A stretch of DNA of 39,065 bases from Candidatus Woesearchaeota archaeon (GTDB lineage: Archaea > Nanobdellota > Nanobdellia > Woesearchaeales > JAFCFN01): positions 1 through 39,065 of the forward strand of contig JAFCFN010000008.1 of NCBI GenBank assembly GCA_017608625.1, read 5' to 3'. Under the pieces are notes generated by a model, which ran no database searches, was not told the DNA's origin, and worked only from the letters and a program-made list of their open reading frames with translations. A program made the position numbers and the translations under genes. Positions 1-9,744 of the stretch are shown here, piece after piece (within the stretch, counting starts at the first letter, position 1; each line of letters begins with the position of its first letter).

Positions 1-2
1 TT

Positions 3-266
3 TTAAATAATATCCTCTTCGGCGATTACAACAAAGTCTCCTACTGCTACTACTGCTGAAAAAGGTATTAGTGTTTTATTTTCTCTGTCTTTTTCTAGTT
101 CTAGTTTTTCAGCATAAGTTGTTGGATTTGCTAAAACTAAGTTAATTAACTCTCCAGAGTGGGTTTCAAATACAATATCTCCTACTGTACCAAAGTTCTT
201 TCCTGTTTTACTTACTACACTTTTACCTATTAGTTGTTTTGAAAAGATTTTTTCTTCTTCAGCCAT
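3..266 (-). CDS. PRC-barrel domain protein
   Basis: 87 aa ORF; 'LIGKSVVSKTGKNFGTVGDIVFETHSGELINLVL' fits PRC-barrel; GGGGGTTAT SD-like sequence just upstream of the ATG on the minus strand. Confidence 0.85.
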   Translation of the reverse strand: MAEEEKIFSKQLIGKSVVSKTGKNFGTVGDIVFETHSGELINLVLANPTTYAEKLELEKDRENKTLIPFSAVVAVGDFVVIAEEDII

Positions 267-316
267 AAATATAACCCCCTTTGAATATTATAGCTCTAAA
301 TATGGGGAAGTAATAT

Positions 317-1135
317 TTAAATCTTTTGTTTATAACATATGTCTTTTAGACCGCAGGAATTACACTTGTTTTTGTTTAGGCAGAAATCTGGTAATTTAGA
401 GCTTTCTAATAGGGATATTACTTTTCTAGTTAAATCAAGAACTTCTTGCTTTAAAAAAGGGTTTATGATAAGCTGTCTTTTTTGTTTATAGTCTAAGTAA
501 TGTACAAAGCCTTCTTTAACAGGAATTCCAAATTGATCTTCTAGGAGTAGTGCATATGCTGCTAGTTGTATTCTATGAGATGGCCATATACCTTCTTTTG
601 GTAGTTTTCCTGTTTTTAGCTCTACAGGAATAAAGTGATTATCATATTTCTCCAACTGATCTATAACTCCTTTTAGCTGTAGATTACTAGATGATATTTT
701 GAATTCTGATTCTATTTTTGGTGTTAGAGCTTGCCATAGCTCTTTACCAAATAGCTGATGAGTTTGGATAAAGTTAAAAAGATTGTTTGCTCTTGTTTCT
801 GTTTCTTCTAAAACAATTGGCCAGATCTCTTTATAAGTATTAAACAAAGAGAGATTAAGATTTAGCAATTTGGATTTATTATTCATGATAATTTTTCTCA
901 ATATTGCCGAATAATTTCTTTTATATAATGCTTGTAGATCTTCCAAAGGTGTTTCTTCCTCAATTGATGTAACTATTCCTTGTTCTGCTTTGTTTATTTT
1001 ATCATACAATTCATGTCTAATTAAACCTTTGATTAATGCCTCTTTTGGAGGTTCTTCATATCCAAGAGTCTGTTCTAAAAAGAGCTTTCTTCTACAATAA
1101 AGATATGTTGATAGAAAACTAACTGGGATTAGCAT
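317..1135 (-). CDS. Cas4/RecB-like PD-(D/E)XK exonuclease, stand-alone
   Basis: N-terminal 'YCRRKLFLEQ', GVID...PVELKTGK nuclease core, QLAAYALLLE motif, C-terminal Cys cluster 'C..NKCNSCGLKDIC' (Fe-S Cas4-like). Confidence 0.8.
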   Translation of the reverse strand: MLIPVSFLSTYLYCRRKLFLEQTLGYEEPPKEALIKGLIRHELYDKINKAEQGIVTSIEEETPLEDLQALYKRNYSAILRKIIMNNKSKLLNLNLSLFNTYKEIWPIVLEETETRANNLFNFIQTHQLFGKELWQALTPKIESEFKISSSNLQLKGVIDQLEKYDNHFIPVELKTGKLPKEGIWPSHRIQLAAYALLLEDQFGIPVKEGFVHYLDYKQKRQLIINPFLKQEVLDLTRKVISLLESSKLPDFCLNKNKCNSCGLKDICYKQKI

Positions 1136-1226
1136 AACAATCTAGATATTTTATCATTTAAATATGTTGTGTGAGGGGTTGTCCAGTGGAAAACATTTAA
1201 ATAATAGCATATTTTAAAAATAAAAT

Positions 1227-2243
1227 ATGAATATGAAAAAAAGATTAGAGTTGATAAAAAGAGGTATTCAAGAGATTCTTACAGAAGAAGAGCTTGTTAG
1301 ATTATTAAAAGAGAAAAAGAAGATAACAGCTTATTGGGGTACTAGTCCTACTGGACCATTTCATATGGGTTATCTGGCTTCTTTGGGCAAGATATTTGAT
1401 TTACAAAAAGCTGGTATTAAAACAAAGATATTAATAGCAGACATACATGCTGCTTTGGATGACTTAAAGGCTCCTTGGGATGAGATAGGAAAAAGGGCTG
1501 AGTATTATAAAAAATGTATTGAATTGAGTTTTCCTTGGGAGGAAAAGCCAGAGTTTATAATAGGAAGCTCTTTTCAGCTAAAAAAAGATTATTTTTTAGA
1601 TGTTCTTAAGATAGCTACTTTATGTACAGTTGCAAGAGCAACAAGAGCTGCTTCTGAGGTATGTAGATTAAAGAATCCAAAGGTATCTGAAATGATTTAT
1701 CCTATAATGCAGGCATTGGATGAAGAATATTTAGGAGTTGATATACAGTTGGGTGGAATAGATCAGAGGCATATTCTAGCTTTTGCAAGAGAGTATTTGC
1801 CAAAAATAGGTTATAATCCAAGAGTGGAAATTATGAATCCTTTAATGGCTTCTCTAAAAGGTCCAGGAACAAAGATGTCTGCATCCATTCCAACAAGCTA
1901 TATTAAAGTTTATGATTCAGAAGAACAGATTAAAGAGAAAATAAAAAATGCTTATTGTCCTGCTGGCAATTTAATAGAAAACCCTATTACTCAATTATGT
2001 CAGTATGTGATATTTCCTGTTAAAGGTAAATTAAAAATAGAGAGGCCTATAAAATATGGTGGAGATGTCTTATTTAATTCTTTTGAAGAGCTGAAAGTAG
2101 CTTATACAGCTAAAAAGATTCATCCTTTGGATTTAAAGAATTCTGTTGCTATTGCTTTAATTGATATATTTAAAAAGACTAGAAAGTATTTTGAAAAGAA
2201 CAGAGACAAATTAAAAGAATTAGGAGAAGCTTTTTTGGCGTAA
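1227..2243 (+). CDS. tyrS: tyrosyl-tRNA synthetase
   Basis: Class I aaRS: 'GTSPTGPFHMGYL' (HIGH-like) and 'KMSAS' loop; archaeal-length TyrRS (338 aa). Confidence 0.9.
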   Translation: MNMKKRLELIKRGIQEILTEEELVRLLKEKKKITAYWGTSPTGPFHMGYLASLGKIFDLQKAGIKTKILIADIHAALDDLKAPWDEIGKRAEYYKKCIELSFPWEEKPEFIIGSSFQLKKDYFLDVLKIATLCTVARATRAASEVCRLKNPKVSEMIYPIMQALDEEYLGVDIQLGGIDQRHILAFAREYLPKIGYNPRVEIMNPLMASLKGPGTKMSASIPTSYIKVYDSEEQIKEKIKNAYCPAGNLIENPITQLCQYVIFPVKGKLKIERPIKYGGDVLFNSFEELKVAYTAKKIHPLDLKNSVAIALIDIFKKTRKYFEKNRDKLKELGEAFLA

Positions 2244-3443
2244 TTATTTCTGTTGGATTATGGTTAAAGTATAATTTTTGAAGTATTTGTTAACAACTTT
2301 TTTTATGTCATTTAAACTAACTTTTTTTATTTTTGATATATACTTAGTAAACTCTTCTGCATTTTTTATTATTTGCCAAAAATTTAACTGATTTGCAAGT
2401 TTTTGAGAATCTTCTGAATTCAAGATAAACTCTCCCTCTAAAAATGTTTTAGCTTCTTTGAGTTCTTTTGAAGTTATATTTTGTAGTTTTTTAATCTCTG
2501 TTAAAATAATTGACTTAACTTTTGATATATTTTTCTTATCTGTGCTGACATGTATGGCAAAGAATCCATAATCTATGCTTGGTTGGTGCTCTACACCAAC
2601 ATCGTAGCCAAGTCCTCTTTTTGTTCTTATTTCATTAAATAGTTTTCCTGATTGCCCTCTACCTAAAATTGATTTGATTACATCCAGAACATAAGAATCT
2701 TTATGAGATCTTGGAACTGTTTTATAACCAAGTATTAAATAGGATTGATTAATTGGCCTTCTTTCTATTTTTTGTTTTGATTTAAGTTGTTTTGGTTCAA
2801 TAATTATTTTTGTTTTTGGTAAATTTTTCTTTTTAAACTTAAAATACTTCTTGATTTTTGGAATAACTACCTTAACATCTCCAACAATAGATATAATCAT
2901 GTTATTAGGGATATAATATTTGTTATAAAATTCAACTAAATCTTCTCTGCTTAATTTTGAAACTGTTTCCCTGCTCCCATATATTGGATTTTTTGTTGGA
3001 TGTTTTTTGTAAAGTGTTTTGAGGAAAAAGAACCATTGATAAAAAATAGGTTCATCCATAACAAGATCTACTTCAGAAAGAATAACTTGTCTTTCTTTTT
3101 CAATTATTTTGTTATCAAAAATAGGATTTTGAATTATGTCTGAGAGAACATCCAAGGCTATGTTAAAATGTTTTTTCGGTATTTTTACATAATAAAAAGT
3201 TCTATCATGAGTTGTTGCTGCATTAATTTCTCCTCCTTTTGATTCTATTTCATTTACTATTTGATTTGCTGTTCTTTTCTCTGTTCCTTCAGACAACATA
3301 TGTTCTACAAAATGTGCTACTCCTCCCTTTTTAGGATCTTCATTATTTGAGCCTGCTTTAACTGCTATCTCAATTGTAACTGTTTTAAGAGGCTTCTTTT
3401 CAAGTATCACTGTCAATCCATTTGGTAAGATGACTTTTCTCAT
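2244..3443 (-). CDS. M16 family zinc peptidase
   Basis: HxxEH inverted zinc motif in 'GGVAHFVEHMLSEGT'; 'GRGQSGKLFNEIRTKRGLGYDV' C-terminal M16 signature. Confidence 0.9.
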   Translation of the reverse strand: MRKVILPNGLTVILEKKPLKTVTIEIAVKAGSNNEDPKKGGVAHFVEHMLSEGTEKRTANQIVNEIESKGGEINAATTHDRTFYYVKIPKKHFNIALDVLSDIIQNPIFDNKIIEKERQVILSEVDLVMDEPIFYQWFFFLKTLYKKHPTKNPIYGSRETVSKLSREDLVEFYNKYYIPNNMIISIVGDVKVVIPKIKKYFKFKKKNLPKTKIIIEPKQLKSKQKIERRPINQSYLILGYKTVPRSHKDSYVLDVIKSILGRGQSGKLFNEIRTKRGLGYDVGVEHQPSIDYGFFAIHVSTDKKNISKVKSIILTEIKKLQNITSKELKEAKTFLEGEFILNSEDSQKLANQLNFWQIIKNAEEFTKYISKIKKVSLNDIKKVVNKYFKNYTLTIIQQK

Positions 3444-3487
3444 ACAATCAATATATTTTTAAATAGTATTTAATCTTTACTAAAAAG

Positions 3488-4147
3488 ATGTCTATAAACA
3501 ATATTAAGAAATCTTGTAAAATAACTGATCATATCCTTCAAAAATGTATCAATAATATTAAGAATTTTAAAACAGAAAAAGAGATTTATGATTTTTTAAT
3601 AAAAGAAACAAAATTATATGGTTGTAAGCTTGCTTTCAAGCCAATTGTAGCGAGTGGTAAGAATAGTGCTGAGATGCATCACAAAGCTAGTAACATTAGA
3701 TTAAAAAAAGGTTTTCTTGTTCTTGATTTTGGAGTAAAATATAAAGGCTATTGCTCTGATATGACTAGGACCTTGTATTTAGGAAAACCTAGTAAAAAAG
3801 AAGTTAAGTTTTATTATTTGGTATTAAAAGCTCAGGAAGAAGTTATAAAAGAGTTAAAACATAGTATAAGATGTTTTGAATTAGATGGTGTTGCAAGAAG
3901 TGTCTTTGGAAAGTATGCCAAATACTTTAAGCATGGTTTAGGACATGGAGTTGGAAAGAGGATTCATCAAAGTCCTTCATTAAACCCTTGGAATAGAAGA
4001 AAGATCAAGAAAGGGGTTGTTTTAACAATAGAACCTGGTTTGTATTTTAAAAATAAGTTTGGAATTAGAATTGAGGACACAATTTTGTTAAAAGATAAAC
4101 CTGTTATTTTAACAAAAACTAGAAAAGATCTTATTATAGTCCAATAA
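3488..4147 (+). CDS. M24 family (Xaa-Pro/methionyl-type) metallopeptidase
   Basis: M24 metal-ligand pattern 'LDFGVKYKGYCSDMTRT...HGLGHGVG...IEPGLYF...GIRIEDT'. Confidence 0.88.
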   Translation: MSINNIKKSCKITDHILQKCINNIKNFKTEKEIYDFLIKETKLYGCKLAFKPIVASGKNSAEMHHKASNIRLKKGFLVLDFGVKYKGYCSDMTRTLYLGKPSKKEVKFYYLVLKAQEEVIKELKHSIRCFELDGVARSVFGKYAKYFKHGLGHGVGKRIHQSPSLNPWNRRKIKKGVVLTIEPGLYFKNKFGIRIEDTILLKDKPVILTKTRKDLIIVQ

Positions 4148-5216
4148 ACTTTCCATTCTTCTGTACTAGCCTATCATCAACCCAGATCTCTCCTTTATCT
4201 TTTTTCAGATCTTTGATCATATCCCAGTGAACTGCTGATTTGTTTTTACCATTACATTCTTTGTAAGCCATTCCTAATGCGAGGTGTATGCTTCCTCCTA
4301 TTTTTTCATCAAACAATATTTCCTTTGTAAATTTGTTAATATGATAGTTACAGCCTAATCCAAATTCTCCTAAATATTTTGCTCCTGGATCTGTTGCAAT
4401 TATTTGTTTTAAGAATTTCTCATTTTTTTCTGCTGTTGCTTTTACTACTTTACCATTTTTGAATTCTAGTTTTATACCATTAACCTCTCTTCCACCATAG
4501 ATTGCTGGATAGGTATAGGAGATATAACCATTAACTGTTTTTTTGAGAGGTGCCCAGAATATCTCGCCACTAGGCATATTCTCAACCTTGTCTGTATCAG
4601 CAATAGCAGGTCTTCCTTTTATACTAAATGTTATGTCTGTGTCTTTTCCAAGAATCCTTATTTTATCTGCATTTTTAAATAATCTTTTGATTTTATTTAT
4701 TTTCTTGGCTTCTTTTTGCCAATCAATGTTTATGGCATTGTATACAAAATTCTCATACTCTTCCAGACTCATCTCTGCTTCTTGTGCTAGAGCTTTTGTT
4801 GGGAATAAAGTAGTTACCCTTCTTATTTTGTCTCTTCTATTTGCAATATAATCTCCAATTGGTTGTACTACTTTTTGCCTTATTGCTATTCTTTTTGGAT
4901 CTACATTTGTTAGCTCTCTTGTATTAGAATTTGAAATAATTGAGATATAAACCTGGCTATTTTTAACCTCATAATCAAATATTTTTGGAAATTTTTTTAA
5001 TTGTTCTAAAGAAGCATTTTTGAAATAAATATAAGATGTTCCTGGCAATCCAATATGAAGTCTAGGATAAGCACCTTTTTTAATAACTTGTCTATAGAGT
5101 TCTAAAATTAAAGGTTTGGCTTCTACCTCTCCACTAATAACTACTGTTTCTCCTTTTTTGACATTGGTTGAATAATCAACCAAGATTTTTGCAAATTTAA
5201 TGATTCTTGGATCCAT
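4134..5216 (-). CDS. M29 family aminopeptidase (AmpS-like)
   Basis: 'MDPRIIKFAKILVDYSTNVKKGETVVISG' N-terminus and 'LGEFGLGCNYHINKFTKEILFDEKIGGSIHLALG' M29 motif. Confidence 0.88.
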   Translation of the reverse strand: MDPRIIKFAKILVDYSTNVKKGETVVISGEVEAKPLILELYRQVIKKGAYPRLHIGLPGTSYIYFKNASLEQLKKFPKIFDYEVKNSQVYISIISNSNTRELTNVDPKRIAIRQKVVQPIGDYIANRRDKIRRVTTLFPTKALAQEAEMSLEEYENFVYNAINIDWQKEAKKINKIKRLFKNADKIRILGKDTDITFSIKGRPAIADTDKVENMPSGEIFWAPLKKTVNGYISYTYPAIYGGREVNGIKLEFKNGKVVKATAEKNEKFLKQIIATDPGAKYLGEFGLGCNYHINKFTKEILFDEKIGGSIHLALGMAYKECNGKNKSAVHWDMIKDLKKDKGEIWVDDRLVQKNGKFIGL

Positions 5217-5247
5217 TTTTATTCAATAATTAATTGAATATTTAAAA

Positions 5248-6021
5248 TTAACTAATTCTGAAGTCTACACAGATTCTATATTTTCTTGGTGAGTATTGAC
5301 CGCATTTAACAACTTTCAGTATCTTGAATTTCTTTTTTTGTTTTTTACAGGCTTGAGCTATTTTTTCTATTGATTTTTGAGGTATATCTTTTTCTTCCTG
5401 AAAATCGTAAAAATGAATAATTCCATTTCTTTTTATTGATTTTAATGCTAAATCTAAATAATCTTCTGCTCCTTTTGGTAAAGGCATTGCAATTCTATCA
5501 AATTTTTTGTTTATTTTTGGAAGGACTTTTCTTACATCTCCTTTGAATAATTTAATATTGTCTACTTTATTTAGTTTTAAATTTTCTAAAGCATATTTAT
5601 GGGCAGCAGGGTTTATTTCTATTCCATATACTTTTTTTGGCTGAGCATTTTTGGCTATAACCAAAGGATAAGGAGCTACTCCTGAAAACGTGACTAAAAC
5701 TGTTTCTCCTTTTTTGACTTGTTTGGCTATTCTTAATCTTTCCGTTGCCAATCTTGGTGAAAAATAGAGCTTTTCTATATTGAGTTTTAATCTAACTTTA
5801 TTTTCCTTATATTCTGTCTCTTTTTTTCTTTGGCCAGCTAAGTAAGTGTATTTCTGTAATCTATATTTACCTTTATGAATTCCTGATTTTTTAACTACTG
5901 TTTTTACATTTTTATGTAGTTTTAATAATTTATTTGCTATTTGTTTCTGATTCTTCAATTTATCTGGAATCTCAATTATTAAGATGTCTCCTACAATATC
6001 ATAACTAGATGGGATTTTCAT
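5248..6021 (-). CDS. Trm5-family class I tRNA (guanine37-N1)-methyltransferase
   Basis: 'SPRLATERLRIAKQVKKGETVLVTFSGVAPYPLVIAK...VYGIEINPAAHKYALENLKLNKV' SAM fold and Trm5 signature. Confidence 0.85.
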   Translation of the reverse strand: MKIPSSYDIVGDILIIEIPDKLKNQKQIANKLLKLHKNVKTVVKKSGIHKGKYRLQKYTYLAGQRKKETEYKENKVRLKLNIEKLYFSPRLATERLRIAKQVKKGETVLVTFSGVAPYPLVIAKNAQPKKVYGIEINPAAHKYALENLKLNKVDNIKLFKGDVRKVLPKINKKFDRIAMPLPKGAEDYLDLALKSIKRNGIIHFYDFQEEKDIPQKSIEKIAQACKKQKKKFKILKVVKCGQYSPRKYRICVDFRIS

Positions 6022-6022
6022 T

Positions 6023-6886
6023 TTAAATTATAATTAAAACTGTGCCCACTATCATTAGAATGCATGCTATTATTCTCTGAATTAATCCATGTTCATAGAA
6101 GAATGTTCCTCCAATAATTACTGTCATTAAAGTTGATAATCTTTTAATTGGTATTACTAAACTGACCATTGCTAATGAAAGTGCTTTAAGATAAAATAAA
6201 GCTGCGGCTATTGCAATCACTGAAATAAACAAAATTAATTTACCATGTTTGGTTATCCCTTTTTTAAATCCTTCGTAACCATCGTAAAGAATTGAGTGAT
6301 ATAATATAAATATAATTAAGTAAAAGAATTTTATGATAAAATAAAAACTAAAATAATCTACTTGGGTCAAGATAAATTTGTCAAGTGTTGCTGTAATACT
6401 ATAACCAAACATTGCAAGAAGAACATAAACATAATATTTGCCTTTAAATATTTTAAATGGTTTAAAAAAATCTTTATGTCTATAATCTATCTCTAAGGAA
6501 TAAGCTCCTAAGACAATAAAAAATATTCCAAAAAATTGTGATAAGGAGAGGGTCTCTCCTAAAAATAACATTGCAATAAAAAGCAAAATAATAGGACTGA
6601 GATTTGTTAATGGAGCTACTTCCGAAATCTCTAGATGCTTATAACTTTTGCATAATAAAAGTAAAGAGGTAGATCCAATTAAAGATTTTATAAAGATAAT
6701 AGTATACCATTTAAAAGAATATGAGAAATTTACATACTTATAAAAAGGGAGAATAATTAAAAAACTGATAAAATAAAAAACAACTAAATACTCTGCAACA
6801 TGTTCTTTTAATAATACCTTCTTTCTAAGTATTAAGCCTAATGATACAAAAAAAGCTGACAATAAAGCAAAAATATACCATTCCAT
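6023..6886 (-). CDS. EamA/DMT-family transporter
   Basis: About 10 hydrophobic TM segments, 287 aa, EamA-like 'LSPIILLFIAMLFLGETLSLSQFFGIFFIVLGAY'. Confidence 0.8.
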   Translation of the reverse strand: MEWYIFALLSAFFVSLGLILRKKVLLKEHVAEYLVVFYFISFLIILPFYKYVNFSYSFKWYTIIFIKSLIGSTSLLLLCKSYKHLEISEVAPLTNLSPIILLFIAMLFLGETLSLSQFFGIFFIVLGAYSLEIDYRHKDFFKPFKIFKGKYYVYVLLAMFGYSITATLDKFILTQVDYFSFYFIIKFFYLIIFILYHSILYDGYEGFKKGITKHGKLILFISVIAIAAALFYLKALSLAMVSLVIPIKRLSTLMTVIIGGTFFYEHGLIQRIIACILMIVGTVLIII

Positions 6887-6900
6887 AATTTACCTCTTTT

Positions 6901-7860
6901 TTAAGCTATTAAACCTTTAACATAAAATTCAATAATTATAAAAAACATGTAAAGCAAGATTAGTGATATTCCTTCTTTTATATATAGCTTATTGCCACTT
7001 TCTACAAATGTTGCAAATAAAAAAGTTATTATCAACATATAAACTCCTGCTGTAATAAATAAGAGAAAATCTGAGGAAATAGGATAAATTAAAGCTGTGA
7101 CACCTAATATAAAGGTTAAATTTGCAATATTGGAACCTATTAGATTGCCTAGAACCATCTCGGAGTGACCTTTAATAGCTGCTTGAGAACCAAAAGCTAG
7201 TTCTGGGAGGGATGTTCCAATAGCAATTAAGAAGATACCTATAATAATTGGTGGTAAAGCAAGATCTATAGATAGGGCTGTTGCATATTTAACAACAAAA
7301 GTGGCTGCAAAGAAAAGTATGGCTAGGCTAATTACAAATAAGAGGGTTGTTAAAAATATTAGTTTTCTTTTGACTCTATCTTCTTCATACTCCTTCTTGA
7401 ATATTTTTCTTTGGAGATACATTCTTCTAGCATAAATAAAAAAGACTACAATGAGTATTGCTCCATCAATTCTATCTAATTGTCTACCTATTAACATTAA
7501 AGTTAGTGGAATAATAGAAATAAAAACTAGGTATAATGCATCTGTTTTTGTTCTGCGAGATTTAATTTTCATACCTCTGGCAAGAAGGATGGGAATGCCA
7601 GCAACAATAGTTAAATTTGCAATATTGGATCCAATTACAGTACCAAGTAATAAAGCTGTGTTTTTTGTCAAAGCAGAAGTTATACCAACAAATAATTCTG
7701 GTAAAGATGTTGCTAAAGCCATTATAATAAAACCTGCTACAAACTCGCTTAAATGTAAGAAAGATGCTATTTTTGAAAGACTTTTTACCAACCATGAACC
7801 TGCTAGAACTAAAACTATACAGGAGAGGAGAAATAATACAAGATTAATTATTAAAGCCAT
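6901..7860 (-). CDS. calcium/sodium antiporter (CaCA family, YrbG-like)
   Basis: Two alpha-repeats: 'ATSLPELFVGITSALTKNTALLLGTVIGSNIANLTIVAG' and 'GTSLPELAFGSQAAIKGHSEMVLGNLIGSNIANLTFILG'. Confidence 0.9.
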   Translation of the reverse strand: MALIINLVLFLLSCIVLVLAGSWLVKSLSKIASFLHLSEFVAGFIIMALATSLPELFVGITSALTKNTALLLGTVIGSNIANLTIVAGIPILLARGMKIKSRRTKTDALYLVFISIIPLTLMLIGRQLDRIDGAILIVVFFIYARRMYLQRKIFKKEYEEDRVKRKLIFLTTLLFVISLAILFFAATFVVKYATALSIDLALPPIIIGIFLIAIGTSLPELAFGSQAAIKGHSEMVLGNLIGSNIANLTFILGVTALIYPISSDFLLFITAGVYMLIITFLFATFVESGNKLYIKEGISLILLYMFFIIIEFYVKGLIA

Positions 7861-8876
7861 GTTGATAGACCTTTTTGTTTTTGTTTTTCTTGTATTTTTA
7901 ATAGTTTAGATAATAACTTATTTACTCTTTCTTCTGAAAAATCGTGCTCATCTACAAGTATTTTTTTAATTTTTTCTTTATCATAAGGTTTCCATTCTAA
8001 TTTGTATTTATCTGTAACTGGCATTTTTTTGATTAAATAGAAAACCTCCTGCCACGAATAATTAAAAAAATTATTCCAACCAACATCTTTGAATAAATCA
8101 TCCATATCTGTTTTGTATTGTTTGACTAATTTTAGAGCTTTTTTTGGACCTATATTCTTGATTCCTCCTGGGTTATAGTCTGTACCAACTAACATTGCTA
8201 GTGCTATTAATTGATCTTGATCTATACCTAAGGTGTTGAGTGCATTATTTAAATCAATTAGTTCTGGTTTTATTGTTGTGTATGCTTGTTTTCCTGGAAG
8301 TTTTCTTTTTTTTGTTATAGAGAGATTTCTTATTAAACGATAAGTTCCAAAAAGTAAAGAATCTGCATCCTGACTCACAGAAGCGTAAGCATTATTGTTT
8401 TTAACAAGTGCTGCGCATTGAGCTTCTCCTTCTGAAGGCGCTTGTATTACAGGGCAACCTAAAGCTTTGATTAATGATTTTGCTTCCTCTATCATCTCTG
8501 TTGTTAATTTGGATGTCATTGCAGCATATTTAAGTTTTTCTTCATCTGTTTTTGCTTTTTTTAGTTTTTCTGACGCTTCTTGTTTTCTTTTTTCCCTTTC
8601 TCTTAATTCTTTTTCTTTCAGTTCAGGTGTCTTACCATCAAATACAAAAATAGGTTTTAAGCCTTTTTGTAAGAAATTGCTTGCTCTTGTAAATAAACCT
8701 GCTAAATGTGATGTAACCCTTCCTTTTGAGTCCATTAATAGTGTGCCATCTTTCTGTCTTATTGAAGATAAAAACTGATATAGCATATTAAAAGAATCTA
8801 TTGCTAAGGCCTTGTCTTTTAGATCGTCTATACTTATTTCCTTACCTTGAATTATTTCGAATATTTTTGTTCCCAT
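7851..8876 (-). CDS. fen: flap endonuclease FEN-1
   Basis: FEN1/XPG motifs 'FDGKTPELKEKELREREKRK', 'PSEGEAQCAALVK', 'QDADSLLFG', 'GTDYNPGGIKNIGPKKAL'; C-terminal PIP-box 'QKGLSTWL'. Confidence 0.95.
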   Translation of the reverse strand: MGTKIFEIIQGKEISIDDLKDKALAIDSFNMLYQFLSSIRQKDGTLLMDSKGRVTSHLAGLFTRASNFLQKGLKPIFVFDGKTPELKEKELREREKRKQEASEKLKKAKTDEEKLKYAAMTSKLTTEMIEEAKSLIKALGCPVIQAPSEGEAQCAALVKNNNAYASVSQDADSLLFGTYRLIRNLSITKKRKLPGKQAYTTIKPELIDLNNALNTLGIDQDQLIALAMLVGTDYNPGGIKNIGPKKALKLVKQYKTDMDDLFKDVGWNNFFNYSWQEVFYLIKKMPVTDKYKLEWKPYDKEKIKKILVDEHDFSEERVNKLLSKLLKIQEKQKQKGLSTWL

Positions 8877-9712
8877 TATATTTTTTTAATTATAATGCCT
8901 TTTAGTTCATTATTTAAGATTTGTTGAGCTTTCTTTGTTAGCTGGCCCGTTGTTAAGAATAGAGCTGGAAGTTTTTTTAGTTGAGCTTGGACAAATGCTG
9001 AACTTATGTCAGAATCTGTTATTTTTTTCTTGTTTTTAGCTTTACAATAGTATGTGATCTTACCAATCGTAGAAGGTATATTAACTAATAATTCTATTTC
9101 TTTGTTGTTTTTTAGTATCTTTTTTTCGATTATTTCAATATTGTTTTGATTTAAGAAAGTTGTGATGTTATTAAGAAAATTATCTTGTTTTTGTTTATTT
9201 GAAATTATTATTGGTTTTTGTTGTGTTTCTTTTTTCTCTTCTTTTTTACTAACTTGTTTTTGGATTGGTTTTGGCTGAAATTGTTGTTTTAATAAAAGTT
9301 CTGCTTCTGAGTTTGATAATAAATACCATTTCCAAAACAGTTCTTTTTGGCCTGTTATTTCTGTTGTGAATGGTTTCGCGAAATCTTTTATTCTTCGTAA
9401 AGCTACTCTTATAACCGGCTCGAGTATTTTATCTCTAAGAATTTTTTTCTGTTTTAACAAATCATACGCTTTTTTCTCTTTTTCTTGAAGATATTCATAA
9501 AGCGTTTGTAATTTGTGCTCCTGACCATTAATATAGTAAAGAGGTGAGCCACCTATTTTAGCATGAGATATGAAAACTTTTTTTTGACTAACAAGATCAG
9601 AAAGAACTGCTGAAGCAAGCAAGATGTTTGTATCTATCTCTTTTGCTAGTTGAACTGGTAGAATAGGACCTTTTGTTCTTATTAATTCTAGGATTTTTTG
9701 ATTATCCAGCAT
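8876..9712 (-). CDS. wHTH protein with Mrr/restriction-endonuclease-like C-terminal domain
   Basis: N-terminal winged-helix pattern 'ILELIRTKGPILPVQLAKEIDTNILLASAVLSDLVSQKKV'; C-terminal 'IELLVNIPSTIGKITYYCKAK...SSAFVQAQLKKLPALFLTTGQLTKKAQQIL' resembles the Mrr fold; overlaps the fen start. Confidence 0.55.
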   Translation of the reverse strand: MLDNQKILELIRTKGPILPVQLAKEIDTNILLASAVLSDLVSQKKVFISHAKIGGSPLYYINGQEHKLQTLYEYLQEKEKKAYDLLKQKKILRDKILEPVIRVALRRIKDFAKPFTTEITGQKELFWKWYLLSNSEAELLLKQQFQPKPIQKQVSKKEEKKETQQKPIIISNKQKQDNFLNNITTFLNQNNIEIIEKKILKNNKEIELLVNIPSTIGKITYYCKAKNKKKITDSDISSAFVQAQLKKLPALFLTTGQLTKKAQQILNNELKGIIIKKI

Positions 9713-9744
9713 AGAAATTTTTAGAAACTATAGGTATATATATT

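Noticed and set aside
1172-1194. GGGGTTGTCCAGTGGAAAAC before tyrS resembles the ORB dyad TCCAGTGGAAAC
   Set aside because: The G-run is on the wrong side of the dyad for a canonical ORB and there is only one copy, so not claimed as an origin element; still worth including in a motif scan.
4543-4851. Antisense ORFs such as 4543-4851 (+), 7451-7909 (+), 8467-8778 (+), 12811-13155 (+), 24998-25564 (+)
   Set aside because: Opposite well-supported genes, with low-complexity Ser/Leu/Phe composition and no recognisable domain.
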